A DNA stretch of 33,677 nt. It comes from Eggerthellales bacterium. GTDB taxonomy: Bacteria; Actinomycetota; Coriobacteriia; Coriobacteriales; Eggerthellaceae. The DNA lies in assembly GCA_029219345.1 (NCBI GenBank), contig JAQXTF010000003.1:1-33677 (forward strand). The letters are read 5' to 3'. Under the pieces are notes generated by a model, which did not search any database, was not told where the DNA came from, and worked only from the letters and a program-made list of their open reading frames with translations. Numbering within the stretch: position 1 is the stretch's first letter; each line of letters begins with the position of its first letter. Both the position numbers and the translations under genes were made by a program. This document shows, piece after piece, positions 7,265 through 14,617 of this stretch.

Positions 7265-8299
7265 TTACGCAGCAGGAATAGCGGGAATTGCAACAATGAA
7301 GCAGGCGCCGCCGCCCGAGAGGTTTACGGCTTCTACGGTGCCGTCGTGGGCTTCCACAATAGATTTCACAATGGCCAAGCCCAGGCCGGTGCCGCCAGTG
7401 CCGCGCTGGCGAGAAGAGTCGGTGCGATAGAAGCGGTCGAACAGCAGCTTGGGGTCAATATCGCCAAAGCCGCAACCGTCGTCTTTCACCGACACCACGC
7501 AGTTGTCTTTCAGGCCGCACAGTTCCACGGTAATGTGTCCGCCGGGCTGGATGAATCGACTGGCATTTTCCACCAGGTTTTGAATAACCTGCTTCATCTG
7601 ATCGGCGTTTCCCAGAATGTCGGGAGCCTCGCCCACAATGGCCACGTTGGCCTTGCGGTCGGTCAGAATGGGATACAGGTTGTTCATGACCTCTTCCACC
7701 ACGCGCTTCATGTTCACGCGGCTCATCTCGATGGTTTGGGTCTTGGAACCTTCAATTTTCTCAAGGGTGATCAGGTCTTTTGTCAGATTGCTCAAGCGCG
7801 TGGACTCATTGATGATGGTCTCGCAGAAGCGATCATGCATGGCGGGGGGCAAGTCGGGGTCTTGCAGCAGCTCAGCATTGCCGCGAATAGCCGTCAGGGG
7901 CGTGCGCAGCTCGTGGGCAACATCGCTGATGAATTCGCTCTGGCGCTTCTCGCGTACCGCCAGTTCCTTCTGGCGCACGGTGGCGTACTGGATCAGCTCC
8001 TCCAGGCAATCGGACAGTTCGTCGGCTTCCGCTAGGCGGCCTTTGCCCAAGAAGGTGAATTCCGGGGCGTCCTTGCGGTTGCGCACCTTGTCGGTGAGCT
8101 CGCGCAGGGGCTCGGTAAGGAAGTGGGCAATCACGTAGCTTAAGACAAATGTGCCAACGCCAATGGGGGCCAGGCATTCTACCAGCGGCGTTGCGATGGG
8201 GGTGCCGTACAGAAAGTGCACCAAAAACACCACCAGTCCCGTTGCGAACAGGGCCAGCAAGGTGGATAAGAAGGCAAAGTATGTGCGCAGGTTGTTCAT
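7265..8299 (-). CDS. Two-TM sensor histidine kinase (HisKA type)
   Basis: A 344-residue kinase. TM1 (about 6-30) and TM2 (about 43-62) are separated by only about 12 residues, so there is almost no extracellular sensor domain. A HAMP-like linker follows (about 62-110), then HisKA with ISDVAHELRTPLTAIRG (His129) and HATPase_c with N-box QVIQNLVENASRF, DDGCGFG and GTGGTGLGLAIVK. It lies 12 bases downstream of the response regulator on the same strand, so the two form a two-component pair. The tiny loop resembles intramembrane-sensing kinases that respond to envelope stress or to an associated membrane protein. It is convergent with the LytS-like kinase, 33 bases apart, and I see no good terminator between them. 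Confidence 0.94.
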   Translation of the reverse strand: MNNLRTYFAFLSTLLALFATGLVVFLVHFLYGTPIATPLVECLAPIGVGTFVLSYVIAHFLTEPLRELTDKVRNRKDAPEFTFLGKGRLAEADELSDCLEELIQYATVRQKELAVREKRQSEFISDVAHELRTPLTAIRGNAELLQDPDLPPAMHDRFCETIINESTRLSNLTKDLITLEKIEGSKTQTIEMSRVNMKRVVEEVMNNLYPILTDRKANVAIVGEAPDILGNADQMKQVIQNLVENASRFIQPGGHITVELCGLKDNCVVSVKDDGCGFGDIDPKLLFDRFYRTDSSRQRGTGGTGLGLAIVKSIVEAHDGTVEAVNLSGGGACFIVAIPAIPAA

Positions 8300-8311
8300 G
8301 GGCGTTTGCGT

Positions 8312-9007
8312 TTACAGCTTGAAACGATAACCGTAGCCGCGTACGGTTTCTACCAGGGCGGGATCATAGCCGGCGGCTTCAATCTTGTCGCGCAGACGCT
8401 TGATGTGGGTATCAACCGTTTTGGTCTCGGTCAGGTATTCCCATCCCCAGGCATCGCGCAGCAGGTCTTCGCGGGAAACCACTTTGCCCGCATTCTTCAT
8501 CAGGGCCGTGAGCAGCTCAAACTCGCGGGGGGTTAGCTCAATGGCGCCCTTATCGCCAGTGGCGGTATGGGCGTCTTCGTTCAGTTCAATTCCTCCTGCC
8601 ACAATGGTGTTGCCCACGCTGCCGCTCTCGTTTTGGGAAGCGCGGCGCAGCAGGGCGCGGACGCGGGCAATAAATTCGCGCACACCAAACGGTTTGGCCA
8701 GGTAGTCATCGCCGCCAATTTCCAGGCCAACCACCTTATCCAGCTCGGTATCGCGCGCCGAAAGGAATAAAACGGGAGCGCTGGAAAGGGCGCGAATGCG
8801 ACGGCACAGCTCGTAGCCGTCAATACCAGGCAACATGATGTCAAGTACAAACAAATCGTACTGATTTTGGCGGGCCATAACCAGGGCCTGTTCGCCGTTG
8901 TCAACCACGTCGGCTGTATAGCCTTCTTTGCGCAGAGCGTATCCTACGAATTCCGTAATGGAGGCTTCGTCGTCAACTACTAAGATGCGTGTTTGCTTAT
9001 CGCTCAT
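8312..9007 (-). CDS. OmpR/PhoB-family response regulator
   Basis: A 231-residue two-domain regulator. The receiver has the acidic pair D12-D13, phosphoacceptor D56 (FVLDIMLPG) and K105 (LAKPFG). The C-terminal winged-helix domain (about 135-230) has IELTPREFELL, the recognition helix region VDTHIKRLRDKIE, and the terminal VRGYGYRF typical of the family. It acts as a DNA-binding transcription factor phosphorylated by the kinase encoded directly downstream. Shine-Dalgarno GGAAACGAGG precedes the ATG. It is divergent from coaX across a 106-base gap. The target genes cannot be read from the sequence. Confidence 0.96.
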   Translation of the reverse strand: MSDKQTRILVVDDEASITEFVGYALRKEGYTADVVDNGEQALVMARQNQYDLFVLDIMLPGIDGYELCRRIRALSSAPVLFLSARDTELDKVVGLEIGGDDYLAKPFGVREFIARVRALLRRASQNESGSVGNTIVAGGIELNEDAHTATGDKGAIELTPREFELLTALMKNAGKVVSREDLLRDAWGWEYLTETKTVDTHIKRLRDKIEAAGYDPALVETVRGYGYRFKL

Positions 9008-9050
9008 AATGCCTCGTTTCCTTTGCGCTGTATCATTTTGCCTGCATGCG

Positions 9051-9064
9051 CGTTTATAATACTG
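9051..9064 (+). promoter_or_regulatory. -10 element upstream of coaX
   Basis: TATAAT at 9055-9060, 53 bases before the coaX start and within the divergent gap to the response regulator gene. The minus strand reads ATTATA at the same place, so only the + strand direction fits a -10. No clear -35. Confidence 0.45.
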
Positions 9065-9113
9065 AATAGCACTATAGCTAGTTTACCAGCAGGTATAGGG
9101 GGTTGTCACAATT

Positions 9114-9899
9114 ATGTTACTTACGGTAGACGTAGGAAATACCCATACTGTCATTGGCGGCTACGAAGGTCAGGAGCTGCAGTTCGTATGGCGTATGGCA
9201 ACCAATAAAAAGCAGACGGAAGACGAAATCAGAGCTACGCTGAGCTCCATGTTTTTCGCCCAGCGCCTTGACCACGCCCATGTAACCGGTGTGGCGTTGG
9301 CGTCGGTGGTTCCTCAGCTTTCCATGGCATGGAAGCGTGCTGCCCGAAGCCTGTTTGATGCAGAGGCTTTCGTATGCAACGCAGAAAATACAAAAGGCCT
9401 GTTCAAAGCCGATTACCCCAATCCTCACGAGATTGGCCAAGACCGTGTGGCCGATGCTATTGCGGCAGCGCATGTGTATGGTGCGCCTTGCGTGGTGGTT
9501 GATTTTGGCACTGCGACCAATATTGAAGTGGTGAACAAGCAGGGCCTTTTTGTGGGCGGCATTATTGCCCCAGGAGTGAGTACCTCTGCTCAGGCGTTGT
9601 TCCAGTACGCTGCTAAGCTGGCGGCTACCGAGTTGATTGATCCGGGCGTAGCTATTGGCACTTGCACGGAAACCGCCATTCAGTCGGGCATAGTGTATGG
9701 CGAGGCCGGGCGCGTTGACGCTCTGGTAAAGCGTATCTTTGCCCAGTTGGGTTACGAAGCTCCCGTTATTGCAACGGGCGGTTTGGCTCCCGTAATCACC
9801 CCTTGCAGCGAAACCATCACTCATACCAACGCTGAGCTTACCCTTGAGGGCTTACGGCTGGCTTTTGAGTGGAATCGTGCGGCAGGGCGTGTACAATAG
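9114..9899 (+). CDS. coaX: Type III pantothenate kinase
   Basis: CoaX phosphorylates pantothenate, the first step of coenzyme A synthesis, in the cytosol. It belongs to the acetate/sugar kinase-Hsc70-actin superfamily. The phosphate-binding motif LTVDVGNTHTV (3-13) holds the catalytic Asp6. PNPHEIGQDRVADA (102-115) matches the conserved GxDR motif. VVVDFGTATN (127-136) supplies the second acidic site, and FVGGIIAPG plus VIATGGLAPVI match the later glycine motifs. Length (261 aa) is typical. The ATG at 9114 has little Shine-Dalgarno beyond GGGGG about 12 bases upstream. Type III enzymes need a monovalent cation and resist CoA feedback (family knowledge). fhs starts 83 bases later. Confidence 0.95.
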   Translation: MLLTVDVGNTHTVIGGYEGQELQFVWRMATNKKQTEDEIRATLSSMFFAQRLDHAHVTGVALASVVPQLSMAWKRAARSLFDAEAFVCNAENTKGLFKADYPNPHEIGQDRVADAIAAAHVYGAPCVVVDFGTATNIEVVNKQGLFVGGIIAPGVSTSAQALFQYAAKLAATELIDPGVAIGTCTETAIQSGIVYGEAGRVDALVKRIFAQLGYEAPVIATGGLAPVITPCSETITHTNAELTLEGLRLAFEWNRAAGRVQ

Positions 9900-9982
9900 A
9901 ACCAAGGGCGAAAGCCTGTGACTCAGCTGTGCAGATGCGGTAAAGGCCAAGTGACAGCACGGATGACAAAAGGAAGGTTATC

Positions 9983-11650
9983 ATGCCAAGCGATATTGAA
10001 ATTGCCCAGGCGGCAACACCGGAGTTGATTACGAAGATTGCGGAAAAAGTTGGTATTCCCCTGGATTATGTTGAGCAATACGGCAAGTATAAAGCCAAAA
10101 TTGATTACAACGTATTGAAAGATTGCCCCCAAACTCCCGGCAAGCTGATTCTGGTCACCGCTATCAATCCTACAAAGGCGGGCGAAGGAAAGACCACCAC
10201 TACCGTTGGTTTGGCCGACGGTCTGTCCAAACGCGGCAAGAATGTTGTGGTTGCCCTGCGCGAGCCTTCTTTGGGCCCTGTTTTCGGCATTAAGGGCGGC
10301 GCTGCAGGTGGCGGATATGCCCAGGTTATTCCCATGGAAGACATCAACCTGCACTTCACCGGCGACTTCCATGCCATTGGCGCGGCTAACAACCTGCTGG
10401 CTGCCATGCTGGATGCCCACATTCATTTTGGCAACGAGCTGAACATTGACCCTCGCAAGATTACCTGGAAGCGCTGCGTTGACATGAACGACCGCCAGCT
10501 GCGCCAGATTGTGGACGGCTTGGGCGGCAAGGCTCAGGGCGTGCCCCGCGAGGACGGCTTTGATATCACTGTTGCCTCCGAGGTTATGGCCATCTTCTGC
10601 TTGGCCACCTCCATTACCGACTTGAAAGAGCGTCTGGGTCGCATCGTGGTGGGCTACACCTACGACGACAAGCCCGTTACCGCTCACGACCTGAAGGCTG
10701 AAGGCGCTATGGCGGCTTTGCTGAAGGATGCCCTGAAGCCCAACTTGGTGCAGACCTTGGAAGGCACGCCTGCCTTCGTTCATGGTGGCCCTTTTGCCAA
10801 CATCGCCCACGGCTGCAACTCCATTATGGCTACCCGCATGGCTATGAACTTCGGTGATTACGCGGTGACTGAGGCTGGCTTTGGCGCCGACCTGGGTGCC
10901 CAGAAGTTCCTGGACATCAAGTGCCGCCTGTGCGGCTTGAAGCCCGATGCCGTTGTTCTGGTTGCCACGGTGCGCGCCCTGAAGAGCAATGGCGGCGTGA
11001 AGTTCGAAGATCTGAACACCGAGAATCTGGAGGCGCTGGAGGCTGGCCTGCCCAATTTGCTGCAGCACGTTGAGAACATCACCCAGGTGTATAAGCTGCC
11101 TTGCGTGGTGGCCATTAACGCTTTCCCCACCGACACCAAGGCGGAATTGGACCTGGTAGAAGCCAAGTGCAAAGAACTGGGCGTCAACGTTGCTTTGTCT
11201 GAGGTTTGGGCAAAAGGCGGCGAAGGCGGCCTGGCCTTGGCCGATGAGGTTGTGCGTCTGTGCGATCAGCCCAATGATTTCAGCTTCTCTTACCCCGATG
11301 AGCTTTCCCTGGCCGAAAAGATTGAAGCCATTGCAACGCGCATCTACCATGCTGATGGTGTGGACTTCACCCCCAATGCGGCGATGCAGCTGAAGCAGCT
11401 GGAAGACCTTGGCTTTGGCGGTATGCCGGTGTGCATCGCTAAGACCCAGTACAGCTTTACCGACGACCAGACCAAGCTGGGCGCTCCTCGCGATTTCCGC
11501 ATTACGGTGCGCAACGTGAAGGTTTCCGCAGGTGCAGGCTTTGTGGTTGCGCTGACGGGCGAAATTATGACCATGCCGGGCTTGGGTAGAACTCCTTCTG
11601 CCTTCAAGATTGACGTTGATGAAAACGGCGTGATTTCCGGACTGTTCTAA
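9983..11650 (+). CDS. fhs: Formate-tetrahydrofolate ligase
   Basis: Fhs (N10-formyl-THF synthetase) joins formate to tetrahydrofolate using ATP, the entry step of the methyl branch of the Wood-Ljungdahl pathway and a general source of formyl-THF for purines. The nucleotide motif [12 protein letters not shown] (63-74) is clear, as is the [22 protein letters not shown] region and the C-terminal [16 protein letters not shown]. The length, 555 aa, is the usual size. Shine-Dalgarno AAAGGAAGG precedes the ATG. fchA follows after 15 bases and folD after a further 21, so formate is carried to methylene-THF by adjacent genes. No CODH/acetyl-CoA synthase gene is in the window, so autotrophy cannot be claimed. 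Confidence 0.97.
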   Translation: MPSDIEIAQAATPELITKIAEKVGIPLDYVEQYGKYKAKIDYNVLKDCPQTPGKLILVTAINPTKAGEGKTTTTVGLADGLSKRGKNVVVALREPSLGPVFGIKGGAAGGGYAQVIPMEDINLHFTGDFHAIGAANNLLAAMLDAHIHFGNELNIDPRKITWKRCVDMNDRQLRQIVDGLGGKAQGVPREDGFDITVASEVMAIFCLATSITDLKERLGRIVVGYTYDDKPVTAHDLKAEGAMAALLKDALKPNLVQTLEGTPAFVHGGPFANIAHGCNSIMATRMAMNFGDYAVTEAGFGADLGAQKFLDIKCRLCGLKPDAVVLVATVRALKSNGGVKFEDLNTENLEALEAGLPNLLQHVENITQVYKLPCVVAINAFPTDTKAELDLVEAKCKELGVNVALSEVWAKGGEGGLALADEVVRLCDQPNDFSFSYPDELSLAEKIEAIATRIYHADGVDFTPNAAMQLKQLEDLGFGGMPVCIAKTQYSFTDDQTKLGAPRDFRITVRNVKVSAGAGFVVALTGEIMTMPGLGRTPSAFKIDVDENGVISGLF

Positions 11651-11665
11651 TTGTTGGAGGAAGAC

Positions 11666-12283
11666 ATGATTGACACCACGTTCTTGAATGAACTTTCCAC
11701 CAAGGCCCCCACTCCCGGTGGCGGCGGCGCGTCTGCCTATGCGGGCGCTTTGGCTGCAGCCCTTTCTTCCATGGTGGGCAATTTGACCACGGGCAAGAAG
11801 ACCTATGCCGCTGTGGAAGATCAGGTGCAAGAGCGCTTGGCCGTGCTGGAAGACATGCGCGCCAAGCTGGTGTCTCTCATTGACGCTGACGCCGAAGCTT
11901 TCAAGCCCCTGGCCGCATCTTACGGTATGCCTTCGGGCACCGAGGAGGAAAAGGCTGCCAAGAATGCAGCGCTACAAGCTGCCCTTACCGACGCCTGCGC
12001 CGTGCCTCTGCAAATCATGGAAGTGTGCGCTGCAGTGATTGACCAGGCCGATTTTTTGGCCCACAACGGATCTAAGCTGGCGGTTTCCGATGCTGGTGCT
12101 AGTGCCATTTTGGCCCGCGCCGCAACGCGTGCTGCCAGCTTGAACGTGTTCATCAATACGGGTTCCATGGCTGATCGTGAAAAGGCTGCCGCCTTTGAGC
12201 AGAAGGCCGACGAACTCATTGCCGTTGCCGATAAAAAAGGCCAGCTTGTGGCCGATTTCGTTATGGCTGCCATTCGTAAGTAA
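11666..12283 (+). CDS. fchA: Methenyltetrahydrofolate cyclohydrolase (FchA / formimino-THF cyclodeaminase family)
   Basis: A 205-residue, mostly helical protein. The N-terminal motif PTPGGGGASAYAGALAAALS (15-34) is the signature of the FTCD_C family, which includes FchA and formimino-THF cyclodeaminases. In this position, between fhs and folD, the expected reaction is interconversion of 10-formyl-THF and 5,10-methenyl-THF. The start is set at ATG 11666 because GGAGG (11656-11660) sits 5 bases upstream; an in-frame TTG at 11651 is less likely. Its role is likely essential to the pathway, because the neighbouring FolD lacks the lysine needed for cyclohydrolase activity. A cyclodeaminase role in histidine breakdown is the alternative, but no histidine-pathway genes are nearby. 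Confidence 0.9.
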   Translation: MIDTTFLNELSTKAPTPGGGGASAYAGALAAALSSMVGNLTTGKKTYAAVEDQVQERLAVLEDMRAKLVSLIDADAEAFKPLAASYGMPSGTEEEKAAKNAALQAALTDACAVPLQIMEVCAAVIDQADFLAHNGSKLAVSDAGASAILARAATRAASLNVFINTGSMADREKAAAFEQKADELIAVADKKGQLVADFVMAAIRK

Positions 12284-12304
12284 CTATCAGAAAGCAGGAA
12301 GCTT

Positions 12305-13150
12305 ATGGCTCAGCTGTTGACCGGCAAGGAAGTATCCGCCGCCCTTAAAGAGAAAATGGCTGTTCAGGTCCAAGATCTGACGGCTGCGGGCAAGACCCCC
12401 ACCTTGGCAATTTTGCGCGTGGGCGAGCGTCCTGATGACTTGTCCTACGAGCGCAGCGCCATGAAGGTGGCCGCGGGTTTGGGCATTGAGGCCCGCCAGT
12501 TCGTGCTGCCCGCTGATGCCTCCCAGGATGATATTGCTGCCGCCATCGACCAGATCAACGTCGACGATTCCATCCATGGTTGTCTTATGTTCCGCCCGCT
12601 GCCCAAGGGTATTGACGAAACCGCCCTGTGCAACAGGCTTGCTGTGGAAAAAGACATGGATGGCATTGGCCTGCCTGCGCTGGCCGCCATTTTCGCAGGT
12701 ACGGGCCAGGGTTACGCGCCCTGCACCGCTCAGGCTTGCGTTGAGATGTGCGATTACTACCAGGTGCCCCTGCAGGGCAAGCATGTGGTTGTTGTGGGCC
12801 GCAGCCTGGTTATTGGCAAGCCGGTGTCCATGCTGTTCCTGCAGAAGAACGCCACGGTGACCATCTGCCATTCCCGCTCTGAGAACCTGTCGGAAATCAC
12901 TCGCCAGGCCGACATTGTGGTGCTGGCAACGGGTCGCGCCAAGGCCTACGGCGCCGAGTATTTCAGCGCTGGCCAGACCGTACTGGACGTGGGTATCAAC
13001 GTGGATGCTGAAGGCAATCTGTGCGGCGATGTTGATTTTGATGCCGTCGAGCCTCTGGTGGCGGCCATTACTCCCGTGCCTCGTGGCGTGGGAAGCGTGA
13101 CTACCGCTTTGCTGATGCAGCATGTTGTTCAGGCGGCTGAGCAGGCATAA
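12305..13150 (+). CDS. folD: Methylene-THF dehydrogenase FolD (probably dehydrogenase only)
   Basis: A 281-residue FolD-family protein with an N-terminal folate domain and a C-terminal Rossmann domain. Family marks present: SYER (Tyr48), EKDMDG, APCTAQ, VVVGRSLVIGKP (about 158-169), TICHS, LDVGIN and the ITPVPRGVGSVT end motif. Oddities: the catalytic Lys four residues after the Tyr (YxxxK) is Ala52, the usual Gln of VQLPLP is Phe96, PCTP is PCTA, and PGGVGPMT is PRGVGSVT. In human MTHFD1 that lysine is essential for cyclohydrolase but not dehydrogenase activity, so this protein is likely a dehydrogenase only, working with FchA. It starts 21 bases after fchA with Shine-Dalgarno CAGGAAG. Cofactor preference (NAD or NADP) is not decided here. 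Confidence 0.93.
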   Translation: MAQLLTGKEVSAALKEKMAVQVQDLTAAGKTPTLAILRVGERPDDLSYERSAMKVAAGLGIEARQFVLPADASQDDIAAAIDQINVDDSIHGCLMFRPLPKGIDETALCNRLAVEKDMDGIGLPALAAIFAGTGQGYAPCTAQACVEMCDYYQVPLQGKHVVVVGRSLVIGKPVSMLFLQKNATVTICHSRSENLSEITRQADIVVLATGRAKAYGAEYFSAGQTVLDVGINVDAEGNLCGDVDFDAVEPLVAAITPVPRGVGSVTTALLMQHVVQAAEQA

Positions 13151-13152
13151 TA

Positions 13153-13176
13153 TACATAAGCACGGCACCTTATGTA
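13153..13176. repeat. Perfect inverted repeat between folD and ppk2
   Basis: TACATAAG (13153-13160) and CTTATGTA (13169-13176) form perfect 8-bp arms around an 8-base spacer in the 47-base gap. No T run follows, so a terminator is unlikely; an operator or leader hairpin is more probable. It ends 21 bases before the ppk2 ATG. Confidence 0.6.
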
Positions 13177-13197
13177 CTCAAGACGAAGGAGCGCTTC

Positions 13198-14094
13198 ATG
13201 GACAAGCCCTCTTATAAGGATTTCTGCTTCAACGGTACGGGCACCTTTGAGCTGGCGTCGATTCCCACGGGGTTGGGCATTGATGAAGGCCTGAAGAAAA
13301 AGTACGTGGAGGCCACCCGGAAAAATGTGGAACGCATCGCTGAGCTGCAGGAACGCCTGTATGCCGACCGTCGCGAGGGCCTGCTGGTTATGTTTCAGGC
13401 CATGGATGCCGCCGGCAAAGACGGCACTATTGAGCACGTGTTCTCTGGCGTGAACCCCCAGGGCGTGGAAGTGACCTGCTTCAAGACCCCTTCCAAGGAA
13501 GAGCTGGCCCACGATTACATGTGGCGCGCCTGGAAGGCGCTGCCCGAGCGCGGCATGATTGGCGTGTTCAACCGCTCTTACTACGAAGACGTGCTGGTAG
13601 TGCAGGTGCACCAGATGCAAAAGGGCTACAACATGGCCCAACGCAACATCGGCTTGCCCTCTGATGAGTTCTATGCTCAGCGCTATGAACAGCTGAGCAA
13701 CTTTGAGAAGTACCTTGACCAGAATTCTTATCGCGTGGTGAAGGTGTTTCTCAACGTATCTCAGGAAGAGCAGCATGCGCGCTTCCTTTCGCGTATTGAA
13801 GAGCCGGTGAAGAATTGGAAGTTTTCTGCGGGTGACCTTGCCGAAAGCGCTCTTTGGCCCCAGTATATGGAGGCATACCAGCAGGTAATCAGCAACACCT
13901 CCAGCGTTGCTGCTCCGTGGTACGTGATTCCCGCAGATCAGAAGTTTGTGGCGCGTTATCTTGTATCTGAGCTGGTAAAAGACGTGTTGGAAGACATTGA
14001 TCCTCAGTTCCCGCAGCTCTCTGAGGAAGAGGTTGCCGCAATGCAGCCCCTGCGTGAGCAGCTGCTGGCAGAGAGGAATGGGGAAGAGGCATAA
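13198..14094 (+). CDS. ppk2: PPK2-family polyphosphate:nucleotide phosphotransferase
   Basis: A 298-residue cytosolic enzyme of the PPK2 family, which uses polyphosphate to phosphorylate AMP, ADP or related nucleotides. The Walker A motif AMDAAGKDGT lies at 68-77, the Walker B-like segment FNRSYYEDV at 124-132, and the arginine/lysine lid RIEEPVKNWKFS at 199-210. The preceding LQERLYADRREGLLVMFQ and HVFSGVNPQGV match the family sub-group that includes AMP- and ADP-using enzymes (class II/III); the exact class cannot be fixed by eye. Shine-Dalgarno AAGGAG lies 5-6 bases before the ATG. tsaE follows after 2 bases, so polyphosphate-driven nucleotide regeneration is co-expressed with tRNA modification genes. 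Confidence 0.92.
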   Translation: MDKPSYKDFCFNGTGTFELASIPTGLGIDEGLKKKYVEATRKNVERIAELQERLYADRREGLLVMFQAMDAAGKDGTIEHVFSGVNPQGVEVTCFKTPSKEELAHDYMWRAWKALPERGMIGVFNRSYYEDVLVVQVHQMQKGYNMAQRNIGLPSDEFYAQRYEQLSNFEKYLDQNSYRVVKVFLNVSQEEQHARFLSRIEEPVKNWKFSAGDLAESALWPQYMEAYQQVISNTSSVAAPWYVIPADQKFVARYLVSELVKDVLEDIDPQFPQLSEEEVAAMQPLREQLLAERNGEEA

Positions 14095-14096
14095 TT

Positions 14097-14609
14097 ATGG
14101 CAAACGGTCTGACCTACAGACGCGCTACCACTACTCCGGTGGCAACCAAGCAGTTGGCCGCCACCTTGGCCGCCCATTTGCGCCCCAATGACGTGATTGC
14201 GCTCATTGGCGATTTGGGCGCGGGCAAGACCCAGTTCGTGCAGGGTGTCGCCGATGGTTTAGGCGTGAAAGCCCAAGTAACCAGCCCCACCTTCAATATT
14301 CAAATTGACTATAACGGTGGCCGTCTTCCGCTGCATCACTTTGACCTGTACCGTTTGGAGCAGGAAGAAGAGTTGGATGACATTGGCTTTTTTGATACTA
14401 TCGAAGACGGCGGTGTATCGTTTTTGGAGTGGGGCGATAAGTTTGCCGAGGCTTTGCCGTATTCGTATCTTGAGATTGAGATTCTCAAGGACGATGACAA
14501 TCCTGACGGTCGCGTAATTTACGCCCACGCTTATGGAGAAAGCAGCCGCCAGCTGCTGTTTCTGTGGGCGAAAGATTCCAAGAGCCGCCTGACGAAAACC
14601 ACCAGGTAG
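14097..14609 (+). CDS. tsaE: tRNA t6A37 biosynthesis ATPase TsaE
   Basis: A 170-residue P-loop ATPase. Walker A GDLGAGKT lies at 38-45, the switch-like TSPTFNI at about 62-68, HFDLYRL at about 80-86, and the C-terminal Walker B-like [13 protein letters not shown] at about 107-119. TsaE binds the TsaB-TsaD dimer and is needed for multiple turnover of the t6A37 reaction on ANN-decoding tRNAs. It starts 2 bases after the ppk2 stop, and the TsaB-TsaD fusion gene starts 8 bases after its own stop, so the whole t6A-transfer machinery except TsaC is encoded together. The last 25 residues are basic and not part of the conserved core. Confidence 0.95.
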   Translation: MANGLTYRRATTTPVATKQLAATLAAHLRPNDVIALIGDLGAGKTQFVQGVADGLGVKAQVTSPTFNIQIDYNGGRLPLHHFDLYRLEQEEELDDIGFFDTIEDGGVSFLEWGDKFAEALPYSYLEIEILKDDDNPDGRVIYAHAYGESSRQLLFLWAKDSKSRLTKTTR

Positions 14610-14617
14610 GAAGTTGT

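Noticed and set aside
9900-9982. Possible folate or ZTP riboswitch in the 83-base gap before fhs
   Set aside because: I looked for the conserved cores of the ZTP and THF riboswitches and found neither, nor a stable pairing or terminator/anti-terminator pair.
9923-11830. A 635-codon open frame antisense to fhs and fchA
   Set aside because: It mirrors a strongly conserved gene in full, and its composition (many His, Gln, Asn, Gly) matches a shadow frame produced by codon bias. No family motif or ribosome binding site is seen.
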